Shown: positions 37,701 through 48,846 of the stretch, one piece after another
How the letters are laid out: every line of letters begins with the position of its first letter
Numbering within the stretch: position 1 is the first letter of the stretch
Source of the DNA: Muricea muricata
Lineage: Eukaryota; Cnidaria; Anthozoa; Malacalcyonacea; Plexauridae
DNA length: 64,000 bases
Assembly: GCA_963855995.1 (NCBI GenBank)
Contig: OY979725.1
Location: 9,262,883 to 9,326,882, forward strand
Direction of reading: 5' to 3'
Position numbers and translations under genes: made by a program
The notes under the pieces: generated by a model
What the model was told of the DNA's origin: nothing
Seen by the model: only the letters and a program-made list of their open reading frames with translations
Database searches by the model: none

Positions 37701-40700
37701 CCGCTGTTAGTGCAAATGGTACCATTGTCATGTCTGCTTTTGCGGACAGTTTGATCAAGATCTATGAACTAGAAACAGGTATGTCGCTCTACTGTATACA
37801 CAACCAGAAACGCACATGTTACAGTAAGTCTGCCGCAGGCTTGTTTCCTAACAATCATCAAACTGATAGCAGGGTGTTTTCGTATCGCTTGGCCTGGGTT
37901 ATATATCTTCTGATTTATGTATCTTTTATTACCGTCATTGCTAATTTGTTAACAGTTAGACTTAGTAGTCATGTGTAGTAAAAAAATTGTAAGTCTACTA
38001 CACATTGAAAAACAAAGCAAATAGACACTTCCCGAATTTATTCTGTGGGCATAAAAAACACTTCTTTTCAATAGGCTTCATACCCCACCTCGATTTCAAG
38101 CTATTGTTTCGTGTGCACTCAAGCAAATTCGGGAAGTGTCTATTATTTTTCCTTTGGAATTTGTTTTTGAGGAAATGGATTTCTATATGAAAACTAGCAC
38201 CTGAACTTTTCCGTGTTTTCAGATCAGCTGAACAGTAAACGCTTTATTTAATATGTATTTATTTAAACAGGCAAGGAGCTGCAAGTGTTGAATGGACATG
38301 CGATGTCAGTGTATTGCTTAGCTCTGTCACACAGTGGAACGATACTTGCGTCCGGTTCTTATGATTCTACTACAAGACTATGGAATATGGACAGTTATGA
38401 AGAACTTTTTGTCTTGCAAGGAAATGGTGGTTTTGTAAATGCATTAGATTTCAGTGCCGATGATCGGCGCCTTTTTACGGGATCGAATGATGGTAAGTCT
38501 TGTAAGAGTGTTATATATACAACATGCAGTTGCATAACTGTGTTCAGACCGAGTGTCACACCCCCCCCTCCCCCCTTTTTTTGCTCAGGCTGTAAAGCCA
38601 TGACCAATTGGAAATGCACAATGTTACTACTGTTCATTTGCTATAGTTTAACCCTAGGATAACTTAAAATTGAACTTCAAAGTGATCTATAAAGATGGCA
38701 CCGAAACGTCCTTCCAATAATATAATTTTTATGACTTTAGCTTAATGTGTATCCGTATTGTGTATTGTGTATATAAAGGGAAATTGAGAGTTTGGAATGT
38801 GGCCACCGGTGATTTGATGAGCACCATTCTTGCGCATGATGGACAAATCCGGGGCCTGTGTATTACAAAAGATGGTCATTACGTTGCTACTGCATCTCTC
38901 GATCACACAATCAAGCTATGGCAAGTTGAGACATTGAATGAACAAGCTTCACTAGTTGGCCATACTGACACTGTATACAGCGTGGTCGCAACAGGTATGT
39001 ATACAGAACGTGCAGAGTTGGAAATAAGCAGCGTCAGAACCTTTGAAGTTTGTGTTCCCACGCATTGGAAACTACAAAACGAGTGACAATCGGGGACCCC
39101 CCCCCCCCCCCACACCACATTTTTTTCGTTAGAGTCTAAAATTATGCCGTATTTAGAAAGTAACAATCCGATGCTCGTGTCTACATCGGGAGATAAAACC
39201 ATAAAAATCTGGGATTTACAAACATATGAAGAACTTCGCACACTGAGTGGCCATCAAGGCGAGGTGTACTGTGCCGCTGTTACCCCGGATACGAAGCACA
39301 TCATCTCTGGCGGCGAGGATATGATTGTACGATTGTGGTGTTTCCACACTAGCAAGTTACTTTTCTGTTTCAAAGGTCACAGTCAGTCAATCAGGTGGGT
39401 TAAAGTATATTGTCATTTTAGCTGATCTTTGCAATATGATCGACAAGATACTCGACAAAAGCGCCGATTTACACTATGCGACAAGTTGGGTGCGATTGTT
39501 ATTGTGGCGTATGTAAGGTATGGTATGGTATGGTATGGTATGGTATGGTATGGTATGGTATGGTATGGTATGGTATGGTATGGTATGGTATGGTATGGTA
39601 TGGTATGGTATGGTATGGTATGGTATGGTATGGTATGGTATGGTATGGTATGGTATGGTATGGTATGGTATGGTATGGTATGGTATGGTATGGTATGGTA
39701 TGGTATGGTATGGTATGGTATGGTATGGTATGGTATGGTATGGTATGGTATGGTATGGTATGGTATGGTATGGTATGGTATGGTATGGTATGGTATGGTA
39801 TGGTATGGTATGGTATGGTATGGTATGGTATGGTATGGTATGGTATGGTATGGTATGGTATGGTATGGTATGGTATGGTATGGTATGGTATGGTATGGTA
39901 TGGTATGGTATGGTATGGTATGGTATGGTATGGTATGGTATGGTATGGTATGGTATGGTATGGTATGGTATGGTATGGTATGGTATGGTATGGTATGGTA
40001 TGGTATGGTATGGTATGGTATGGTATGGTATGGTATGGTATGGTATGGTATGGTATGGTATGGTATGGTATGGTATGGTATGGTATGGTATGGTATGGTA
40101 TGGTATGGTATGGTATGGTATGGTATGGTATGGTATGGTATGGTATGGTATGGTATGGTATGGTATGGTATGGTATGGTATGGTATGGTATGGTATGGTA
40201 TGGTATGCTTTATTTAAACACGCTGACCTCTACAGTTAAAAACTTATTTCCAAGAGGTGAGTGTGAGCAAATTTACAAAATACATAACTAACAATTACAA
40301 AGTAAGATTGCTTACTATAGGACAGTAACAGGCTAGTTGCAATTGAGAGAGAATTAAAATGTATTATGCTTTCAGTATGCCAATTTGCAATAAAGCTATG
40401 AAGGGTGGGCAGCCATTGAAGAAGGTTCCATGTCAACAAACTACATAATGTACTGTAGATAACAAAAAATTAATAGATAATGGCCTGTTCAAGAAATCGT
40501 TCGTGCTTTCTGAAGGAAATTCCCATCTTCAATTTGGAATAGCCTAACTTTACCACATTTTTAGGAGGGATCGCAAACTTTTAAAAATTTTCCTGGAGGA
40601 AGGCAACCTCATGCCCAGGGTCTTTTACGCACGCCCGGCGCTTGGATGAAGGTTAAATCTTTTTGAAACTCTGTCGTAATGAAAATGGCCTTTGAGCACT

Positions 40701-43700
40701 TTATGCACTCGTGAAATAACAAAACACCGAAGAGGTTACCGTATCACTGATGTCCTCAACCCGAATATCGACATTCATCTTTTTATGTGTTTCAGGTGTG
40801 TGACATTGATTTCTGATGGATCTAAGGCGCTCTCTGGTTCGCAAGATAAGACCGTTAGAGTGTGGGATCTTGACATCAGTGCGTACTTGAAGCAAGACAG
40901 GTCACTTGGTCATGCTGAAAGCATCATTGATATTGCAGTGTCAAGCGATGGCTCAAGATGTGCCTCCTCATCCATGGATGGCACATTCAAAATTTGGAAA
41001 TGCGAGACAGGAGAGGAATGCTTTACTTTTAGAGGTAGTTACAGTTGACTATTTCTGGGGTAAGATCTGGAGTAACAATTGGCTTCTGCTAAAAACTAGT
41101 TTAAAAATATGGCGATATATTTTTTGTGACTTATCTATAAAAACGATTGAAGTAACAAGTAATATAAGTCTTTAAATTTTTGGTAACATGCTTATTTTCT
41201 AAAATATTGAAGAACGAAAGACACAAGCCGTTCGCCATCTTGTTTTATAATTAGTTCTTTTTTAAGGACGTCACAAGCCCCAGCTTGACTGTCTAAAACT
41301 TACTGTCAATTAGTTAAATCCCAATGAAACTTTCTTAAACACTTGGCGATTTGCGTGACCAATCTAGTTGGGTTTTACATGATAACATTGGACAAATTTT
41401 CTAATTATTTCCTGGAGAAATGATTGTTACCCTAGCGTGACGTCAGGAATATTTTTGAATATCCAATATGGTGGATGCTATCGTGCCTTTGTCTTTCAAT
41501 ATTTTAGAAAGAAATTAAAGCATGTTATCACAAATTTAAAAGGCGGGTATTACAGTCGCTTGAACGTTTCGTATTGATAAGCCATTAAAACATATATTAC
41601 CATAACCTTTTAAGCAAAGGATGGGGGAGGGGGAGTTGAAAGCAACTAACTGTCGTAAATTTTTCGTTCTTTTCAATTTTCTAAAACGAAATGAACTGTC
41701 GAAATTCAATCGAATTTTCTTTGAGCTGTATTGCTACTCCACGTAAAAAATTTCATACCAAAACGTTTGGTTTCCTTTACGCTCTCATGTTCACAGACAT
41801 TTCTTTGCGCATTCGTGCAGTATGTTAATATTATTACTCATTGTCCATCACATTTGAACGCAAATGGAGCAAATTCGCAACCAAATTGACCCGGAACTCT
41901 TCCTTCGGCATTGACAAATATATGTGTGCAAAATTTTGCGTCGAATTGTTTTTTTTTTATCAGTCCTGTTCACAACTTCATCTTTAGTGTTCTTCGCGTA
42001 AACTTATTCGTCATTATTCGTCAGCTAGCAAGTACTATTCCCCTCTGGAAATATTTATAACGGCACCTTTGTGAAAGCTTAAACTGCCAGAGTTTAAATG
42101 CTTCTGTTTGGAGAAGTTACTGGGTTACGAAGGGATGACAAATAGAGCTTATAAATGGAAGCCCTGAAAACGACCTTTTGTATTTTATTCTATCCACATC
42201 TACACAAACCCAGATAATTGGATAACCTCTTGTCGAAAGTAAAAACGTCTCTTGCCCTCAAGTAAAAGCATCTTACGCTTTGTTAATTATTTTATTAATT
42301 TTCTTGGTATGTATTCCCAGGTTTAAAGGGGCACTTCGATGAAACTTTGGGGGCCGATTTTTTTCTATTTCCTAAAACTGCGTTTCTTGAAATACATACC
42401 AGTAAAATATCAGCACAAAATATTGAGTAGAAAGCTTTCAAAGCTCCGATCAAAAATTCGTATTTTACGGCCGCCATTGATTTGAGCCTGCTTTTTAATT
42501 GTGAACAGCGGTCTGTTGTGACGTCATTTTCTCACTTCCTTTCTGCTTTCATTGGAATATGTGTTGACGTCTTTACATATATCGCAGACGCAGTTTCAGA
42601 AAATAAAAAAAAATCGGCCCCCAAAGTTTCATCGAAGTGCCCCTTCAAGTCTCTAAAGTCTTACTTTTTCACTTATCCACAACTAGGTCTCAGAAGAAGA
42701 GCAGTAAGCGTTGCAATTACCGCTGATGGCCAGCATCTCGTATCACTCTCGAAAGACTCCTTGTCGTCGATTAAGGTATAATAAAGCAAAAAAAGAACAG
42801 CTCAAATACAGCGTTTTCTTAATTTTATACAGACTAAAAAATTAAATTTTGAATCATTTTTAACGATTCTACTTTCAAGTGCGTAATATGTAACATGTAA
42901 ACAAACTGCTTCAAGTGATATGACAGTATATTTTTATTTTTGCTTATCGATAAGAGCCTTGCATAGTTTACGAAATATCGAAGGACAGAAACACCAGCCA
43001 TCTCGGTTATTTTGAAATTCAATGACGTCACAAGCAGGACAAAATAATTATTATCAAATATCTTCAATGTTAAAATCCAGCTGAACTTGTATGTATATAT
43101 ATACTTCTTTGGTAAATTGCAAAGAGTTTAAGAACATTTCATTACGATTTAACCAATGGACAGTAAATTTTATACATCTTTCTACCCTGCTTGCGATGTC
43201 ATTATAGTATATGTCATAAATTATAATCATAAATTATAAACTGCTGTCATGTGACCACCAATATTTCACAAACAGAGCATGTTACCAAAAAATTTACAGC
43301 CAAAATTTCATAAAAGAAAAAAGTGTTGTATCCTTTAAAGGTTTGGGATTTGCTAAATAACAGAGAAATTAATGGTATTGATCGCGACAATGATCCTCGC
43401 TTGGTCCGCTTTAATTCTGATGGAACGTTGGTCCTAATTGGATGCAACAACAACCAAGTGTTCATCTGGGATTGGGTGAACTACGATGTACCTTTGAAGT
43501 GTGTCTCCTTACCCGCCTTTACCACGATGGACATAGCATGCGGTGGGAACGTGATCTACACGTGTAGCAGGAATATGGAAGTGTGTCAAGTCGATGTCGA
43601 CTCCTTAGAAGTGTCAAGCATGAGTCAAGGACCCAATCCAACTTGCACGTCAATGGTCGTGTTGCCTGACGGCAGAGCTGTTTTGTGCGGGATAACTACA

Positions 43701-46700
43701 TCTAGTTCGTTTATTTATTGGGAATTATCGACTCGCCGTGAGATCAAGTACAATGCAGGTCTGTAATAGTAGCTAACGTTTGTTTACTCCGTTGCCACCC
43801 AATTCCCATCGTCGGATTATTCATGTGGTTGGATACCATTGTTTTGATTTGCGGAATAGTACATTAGGACAAAGGTAACCAGGCATACGAATGACGAATG
43901 CGTGTTATTCTCGTATGTCCATACTTCTAAATGCGTAGATATTTTTGTTCCCCGTTACGCTGCCGCAAGCTAATATAACAGTAACTAGGCATGTGAGTGA
44001 TCTTAAAATGTGAATTGAGTATAAACAAGCGTTAGACGATTGTGTCTATTGCAACTTTGCCGGCAAGTTCATTAGGATAAAATAGGTTGAAAGAGGATAA
44101 GATGAGATGAAATGGGATAGGATGAGTTGAGATTGGGTGGGATGAGTAGATTACATGGGTTGAGATGACAATAGTTAAGATAAAATGAGGTACAATAAGT
44201 TGGAATGATATGAAAGGGGATAAAGTTGAGTGGAATGAGATAGTACAAAAAATAGTTTGGAGTGATAGGATGGCTTGACTGGGCTGAGTAAAATAAGTTA
44301 AGAAATAAACTAAAGTATGTCGCCTATCGCGTACTTGATTGGTTGTACGTTTTCATCAAAAAGATTAAAGGTCTACATGGATAAAAACGCTGCACAAATT
44401 GTCAACAAGTTGTGTTTACACCGTTTGTTCCCAGTTTGTTGTAACAAGTTTAAGACAAGCTTTTAACAGCTTGTAACAAGCTTGATGGTATTATCACACA
44501 AATCTGATATAGACACGATATAACAAGAATGTTACAAGACTGACCTAAAAGGTGTTGTAACAATATTGTGATATCATGACTGTATCAGACGTGTTCGAAT
44601 GACCTTGAGACCCTAATATCAACAAGGTGTGGACGCCGTAATTGTTTGAAGACTTGCGTTGCGAGACTTTCTCGTGCGTAAGCGTCAGACATCTGTAATT
44701 ACTCCACGTTTATTGAATACGTCAAATGTTTTTCCACTTTCAGGTCATCCTGACAACTCGATAGTCACCGCAATTGACATCACTTCCGATGGATTGCTTG
44801 CTTTGTCGGGGAGCAGTTCAGGATCGTTATCACTGATGAACTTGGAGAGTTCTACCATAGTCCAGATGTTCGAAAAGACCAAAGATGGCGCTGGTATACG
44901 CTTCGTTAGCGTGTTGAAAGACGATGCCAGTTTTGTGTTTATAGACGAAGCGAACAGAGTTGAAATAAGAAGCTTCAACAGCAATGATGTCGGGTTATGT
45001 GTGGGTCAACCTGCTGCTAAGGTGACCAGTGTCACTCCTCTCGATTCAACCAGTGTTCTGTTTGGTTTTGATAACGGGGAACTGTCATTGTTTGATTTCG
45101 TTGAACATCGTATGCAAAACTACCAAGCTCATTCCGAAGCCGTTACTCAGCTTGAAAACCGCCAAAGGGGTTCATTTTTATATTTTGTATCGGGTTCATC
45201 CAGTGGATCTGTAAAACTTTGGTTTGTCACTAAAACCGATCCGCCACTGTGGACGGAAATTTGGTCACATGATCACGTTCACCTGCACCCCATTACCGCC
45301 CTGGCATTCGTGCCCGACTCGCAGGACATCTTAATTGGTTCATACGGCTGCGAGGTATGTTGAACATCTGCTTGTAATAGCCTCTCCAAGATGGCTTATC
45401 AAAAATACAATACATGAATAGGGTAAAAATTTGCATAAATTCAATACAATAAGATCTATATGTTATTTAGGTATATTTACATTTGGTAAGGATATATGCA
45501 TACTAATGCGCATATACCAGAAGCAAGTCAATCGAGAAAGGGTCTAGAACTATGTTGAGTTTTGCTTCACCGTGCACAAACTTTTTTGAAATTTTGCCTA
45601 TTGGTATTTCAATAGTTAGGGTAAAGTTGTGGCCCCGTCACTTCATTATACAAATACAAAAATTCATTGTCATCACCGTGCACAAGTCATCATAAACACG
45701 AACAAAAAGATGGAACAAAGACGTCGTTAGAGTTTCCAGACCTTATCTCTAGTAGACTGACTATGGCACGACTAAATTGGTGGCTTAAATATAACTCAAT
45801 ATGCTGAGTTAACTCAATCACTATGCAGAGTATGTCTTTGTCGTCTTTTTGAAAGCACCGATACTTGAATTGTTCAGGTGAGCCTCAATTTATTGGATGT
45901 CAAGTGGGGAACTTCTGGCTTACTTTCTCGTCTCTTTCTTTAGTTTTCACAAAAAGCCTTAGTGGAGGAGAGAGAGCTAAGGGAAAGTTGTGTTATTTTT
46001 ATTGATACAGGTACATCGCATTAACGACTCTGGTATTGTATTGACGTACAAGTTTAGGTGTTACAGAATTGCAGCAATGCGTGTAGTGGGTGATTCCCTC
46101 ATCGCTGCATGTCTTCACGGCTTTAGTGTCGTAAAGTGGGATCTGGCCAATGGCTCGCTGACTAAGCAGTTGCATAGTGGTGCTGGGAGAGAACAAGTAC
46201 CACATGTTGATCTTGCTTCTGACCGCGTGGCCTCCAAAGGTATGTTATTAATGATTTTGATTGTGATCATGATGATTATGTTTATGATAATGATCATGAT
46301 GATTAGGATGATGATAATCATGATGATTATGATGATTACGACAATCGTAATGATTATGATTATTCTAATGGTCATGATAATCATAATTATTTTGATGGTC
46401 CATGATTATTTTGATTATGATGATGATCATAATTATTTAATGGTCATGATGATCATGATTGTGATTACGATGATCATGATGGTCATGATGATAATGATCA
46501 TGATGGTCGTGATTATTTTAATGGTCATGATGATCATAATTATTTTGATGATCATGGTGATCATGATTATGATTACGATGATCATGATGATAATGATGAT
46601 AATGATTATGATGATCATGATTATGATGATACGATGATCATGAGGACCAACGTAACATAACAGTTACCACAAAACACCAAGACACAAAAAATCATGATCA

Positions 46701-47056
46701 TCATACAATTACTACATATTTCTTTAAATCGCACTTTAGGTTCTAATCATTCTCTGCTATTTTGGAACCTCAGAACTGGAGAGACACATAACAAGTTTCG
46801 TGGTCACACGCATGATATCAGATCGCTAGCATTTGTTTCCGGAGGTAAATTTCTTTTGTCAGGCTCGCGTGACAAGACCCTGAAATTGTGGAATCTCGGA
46901 AATGGACGGTTTGTTGAGGAGTTTCATTTCGAGCGCTTTGTTCAAGCTATTGCGTGTTCTTCAAATGGGATCGTGTGTGTTGGCCTACAGGGTGGGCAGG
47001 TCTGCATTCTGCGTTTCAATAATTTGTCTTCCGATGAATTTTCTAATAGAGGCTAA
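31796..47056 (+). CDS. Tandem-DED / NB-ARC / double WD40 protein (APAF-1-like scaffold)
   Basis: Fifteen exons: 31796-32087, 33659-33970, 34508-34848, 35576-36218, 36366-36782, 37521-37778, 38271-38492, 38779-38994, 39133-39394, 40796-41034, 42687-42775, 43341-43758, 44744-45354, 46011-46239, 46740-47056 (TAA). They total 4866 nt, 1621 residues, with every junction in phase. Two N-terminal death effector domains occupy about residues 1-97 and 98-201. The second keeps the RxDL signature (RDDL, 182-185), and the first does not. The NB-ARC module has P-loop GMGGLGKT (249-256), Walker B LVVLDD (321-326), LITTRD (346-351), GLPLAL (409-414) and VHDL (541-544). From about residue 715 to the end are some 14-16 WD40 blades, enough for two propellers (for example [50 protein letters not shown]). 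APAF-1 has the same NB-ARC and WD40 order but a CARD. The likely role is an oligomerising, DED-recruiting cell-death or immune scaffold, which is inferred. The Met at 31721 is an alternative start. Confidence 0.92.
32560..32770. mobile_element. Diverged inverted-repeat element (AAACCAGGC family)
   Basis: The left side ATCATGTATCGCAATTTATCG and the right side GATGAATTACTATAATATG...AAAACCAGGC resemble the two ends of the element at 52749-52917. The centre contains a near-perfect palindrome around 32660-32690 (GGATAAAATCTTAAAGATTT). It is in intron 1 of the NB-ARC gene. Confidence 0.45.
34863..34992. repeat. Intron 3 copy of the intron 5 repeat
   Basis: It shares ATAGAAGGTATTGTTTAAT, GTGATCATTCTTATAGTGTT-like and ATGATCTCT...GCTGAAGG with the two 167-bp copies in intron 5 of the same gene (37164-37475). 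It is diverged and lacks the pentanucleotide run. Confidence 0.6.
37043..37163. repeat. (CCATG)n/(CCATA)n pentanucleotide array in intron 5
   Basis: Fifteen perfect ATGCC units at 37071-37145, followed by three ATACC units, with degenerate units before. Both strands stay open through it, creating several spurious short frames. The unit is the near reverse complement of the giant array in intron 9. Confidence 0.9.
37146..37500. repeat. Tandem 167-bp repeat with CCATA runs
   Basis: TCACAATCCCAGTGACCATT occurs at 37164 and 37331, a period of 167 bp. Each unit starts with a few CCATA pentamers and ends with CACACCGCACCGTACAAT. A third unit begins at about 37478 and is cut off by the exon 6 acceptor at 37520. 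Confidence 0.8.
38024..38140. mobile_element. 117-bp MITE, copy 2 (TA target site)
   Basis: Same length and sequence as 7528-7644 apart from one substitution, with the termini GACACTTCCCGAATTT and AAATTCGGGAAGTGTC and flanking TA. It is in intron 6 of the NB-ARC gene. Confidence 0.8.
39517..40207. repeat. Giant (GGTAT)n array, about 138 copies, in intron 9
   Basis: About 691 bp of perfect GGTAT pentamers with no visible interruption. All three plus-strand frames remain open through it (Tyr-Gly-Met-Val-Trp), giving spurious frames of about 240-270 residues. The array lies between exon 9 (ends 39394) and exon 10 (starts 40796) of the NB-ARC gene, so it is transcribed. Confidence 0.97.
42326..42645. 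mobile_element. 320-bp MITE with long terminal repeats, intron 10
   Basis: AAGGGGCACTTCGATGAAAC and TTTGGGGGCCGATTTTTTTC at the left have near-exact reverse complements at the right end (GGCCCCCAAAGTTTCATCGA, AGTGCCCCTT). The arms are about 48 bp. Its right end is only about 40 bp before the exon 11 acceptor of the NB-ARC gene. Confidence 0.8.
44095..44310. repeat. Degenerate GGGATGAGATGA purine-rich repeat
   Basis: A strand-asymmetric run of imperfect pentamers such as GGATAAGATGAGATGAAAT in intron 12. It is followed at 44390-44600 by a diverged copy of the ACAAGT-type dispersed repeat. Confidence 0.6.
46246..46645. repeat. Degenerate GATGATCAT/GATTAT low-complexity array, intron 14
   Basis: About 400 bp of imperfect trinucleotide and hexanucleotide units (ATGATGATTATG, GATCATGATGGTCATG) with many self-complementary TGATCA words. 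Runs of Ile and Met in translated frames are artefacts. The real coding part ends at the donor after 46239. Confidence 0.85.
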
Positions 47057-48846
47057 AAAATCACCGCTTAACTTTTTAGAATCTTACAATAATCAGCCCA
47101 CGCTACACAGCTAGTTCGCTTGATCGCACGTATCGAAACGATACCATAGTCCGCACGCTATTGGACAACCGTATAAATCCGAATTACTGGATGCAAAATT
47201 TACCATGGCCAAAAGTTTGTGTGGTGCAAATCTATTGTAAAAATGAAAATTGCAAAGCTTTGCACCAGGTGAAAAAGGAGCAATGATAGTGTATCCTATA
47301 CGCTTTATCATTATTTTTAACCAGAGCAAATTTGTTATTTTTTAATATAAAAGATTTTAGTTTTATTGTATAATTGTGTATCACATACGCAAATAGGTTT
47401 TATGGCAATTTAAAAAGAATTTATCTGTATCAAGCAAAATAATACGCTGCGTTTTGTTATATTTTTAAGGAATGAACAAGTATCACAAACAAGAACAGTA
47501 ATATATATGGAACTATCGACTTTTATACCTTTTTCTCGCGGGGTAAACACGCCAAAAATCACAAATGAATATTTTGTGAACAAAATGTGGCGAAATTTCT
47601 CGGCACTCGAAAAAAGGTTTAAAAGTTGAAAATTCCATAGACATTGCTTTTCTTGGATATGAATACAAAGTCCTGAAATATATTTCAAGTGAAGTTACAA
47701 TGTTCCAAAGTAAAGCGCATCAGGTCGTATCAGGGATGCCGCATCAGCAACATTATTAGTGTTTTAGCTCGCATTCCTTTCATTGTCCATGGTTTAATTC
47801 ATTGTGGTATGACTGAGTGTGTAAAATCTAGCGGCCAAGCAACTCCTATTCTTCACATAAATTATTTCTTTTTCCATTGTCATCTTCTCATAAACATCCC
47901 GAATCATAAAGTAATTAATTACGTCACTTCATTAGACCACGCGAGCAATTAGAACAAATTGAAACTAATTAGAACACAAGGAACAACATGCAAATTTCAG
48001 GGTTGCTGAAATAATTGCACGGAATGCAATCTGGGTAAGCATAATTGAGTAGTAGATTACTTGTTTGCAGTGGGATTATTGGGAAGGAGTACAAATCGTT
48101 CAGTGGACCGAAACAATTAATTTTAAAACAAGGCAAACACGGTAATGCGTGGTTAATACCTGATTGCTTTACTTTGTGAAGAACGGGAAGATGATTTGAA
48201 ATTCTTGTCTAAACAATTTAAACATCGTTTTACCGTTGATAAACAATAAATTATGAACTTACGAATGTATGCATGTGTATCTCAGTGGTATGTGCGCTCA
48301 ACTGAAAATGATTACTTTGAGTTTCATGCCTACACCTTTTGAATGCCAGCCCAAAGTTCGTGGGTTCGTCTCCCGCCTTGGTCAGGCATATTTTTCAGTT
48401 TGCCCGGTGTGGATGTAACAAACATAATGCAGTAACTTTTTCTCAAATCTTAAATAGTATGTCTAGAAATGGCATTTAGCATACTTTTTAATGAAAAAAA
48501 TATCTCATGCGTTACTGTCAAAAGTTATATTTTTAAAAGGTAGATAGATGTCATTTATCATTTGGGTAAACGCTGCGTTTTAAGGCGACGTGTGTAAGTA
48601 TTTATCATTAAGTTATTAACTGAGCTTTGACTTGATTATACATTTCCCTCCACATCCATAAAACATTTTAACACTGAGCGGATTCATAACAAGAATTTAG
48701 CATTACTGTAGGTATATTTTCAAGTCTGATAAGAGCAAATGAATTCGGTTATAGCCTGTGCAAAGAAGCCCACACATGTCAATGTCAATATTTACTTTGA
48801 CTTTCTAAAAGTCAGTCGACTGTATTAAACCGCGAGGAAACGCAAC
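47057..48846. other. Intergenic spacer with 3' UTR of the NB-ARC gene
   Basis: Mostly AT-rich sequence without supported exons. The distance to the PP2D1-like gene is 1.8 kb and both genes are on the plus strand. A tRNA-derived SINE-like element lies at 48270-48420. Confidence 0.5.
48270..48420 (+). repeat. tRNA-derived SINE-like element
   Basis: A polymerase III A box-like TATCTCAGTGGTATGTGCGC is followed about 60 bp later by a B box-like GTGGGTTCGTCTCCC. After that comes a tail (CCGCCTTGGTCAGGCATATT...GCCCGGTGTGGAT) shared in reverse with 12955-13022. It cannot fold into a normal tRNA, so it is a SINE or tRNA-derived repeat and not a functional tRNA gene. Confidence 0.55.

Noticed and set aside
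39429-40291. Three overlapping long open frames of 239-271 codons
   Set aside because: They are translations of the (GGTAT)n array, which contains no stop in any plus frame. The region is the intron between two WD40 exons in perfect phase.
46240-46637. Met/Ile/Asp-rich extension of the 46011 frame
   Set aside because: It runs past a good donor (GTATGT) into low-complexity GAT/ATC repeat. The next WD40 exon at 46740 joins in phase from 46239.
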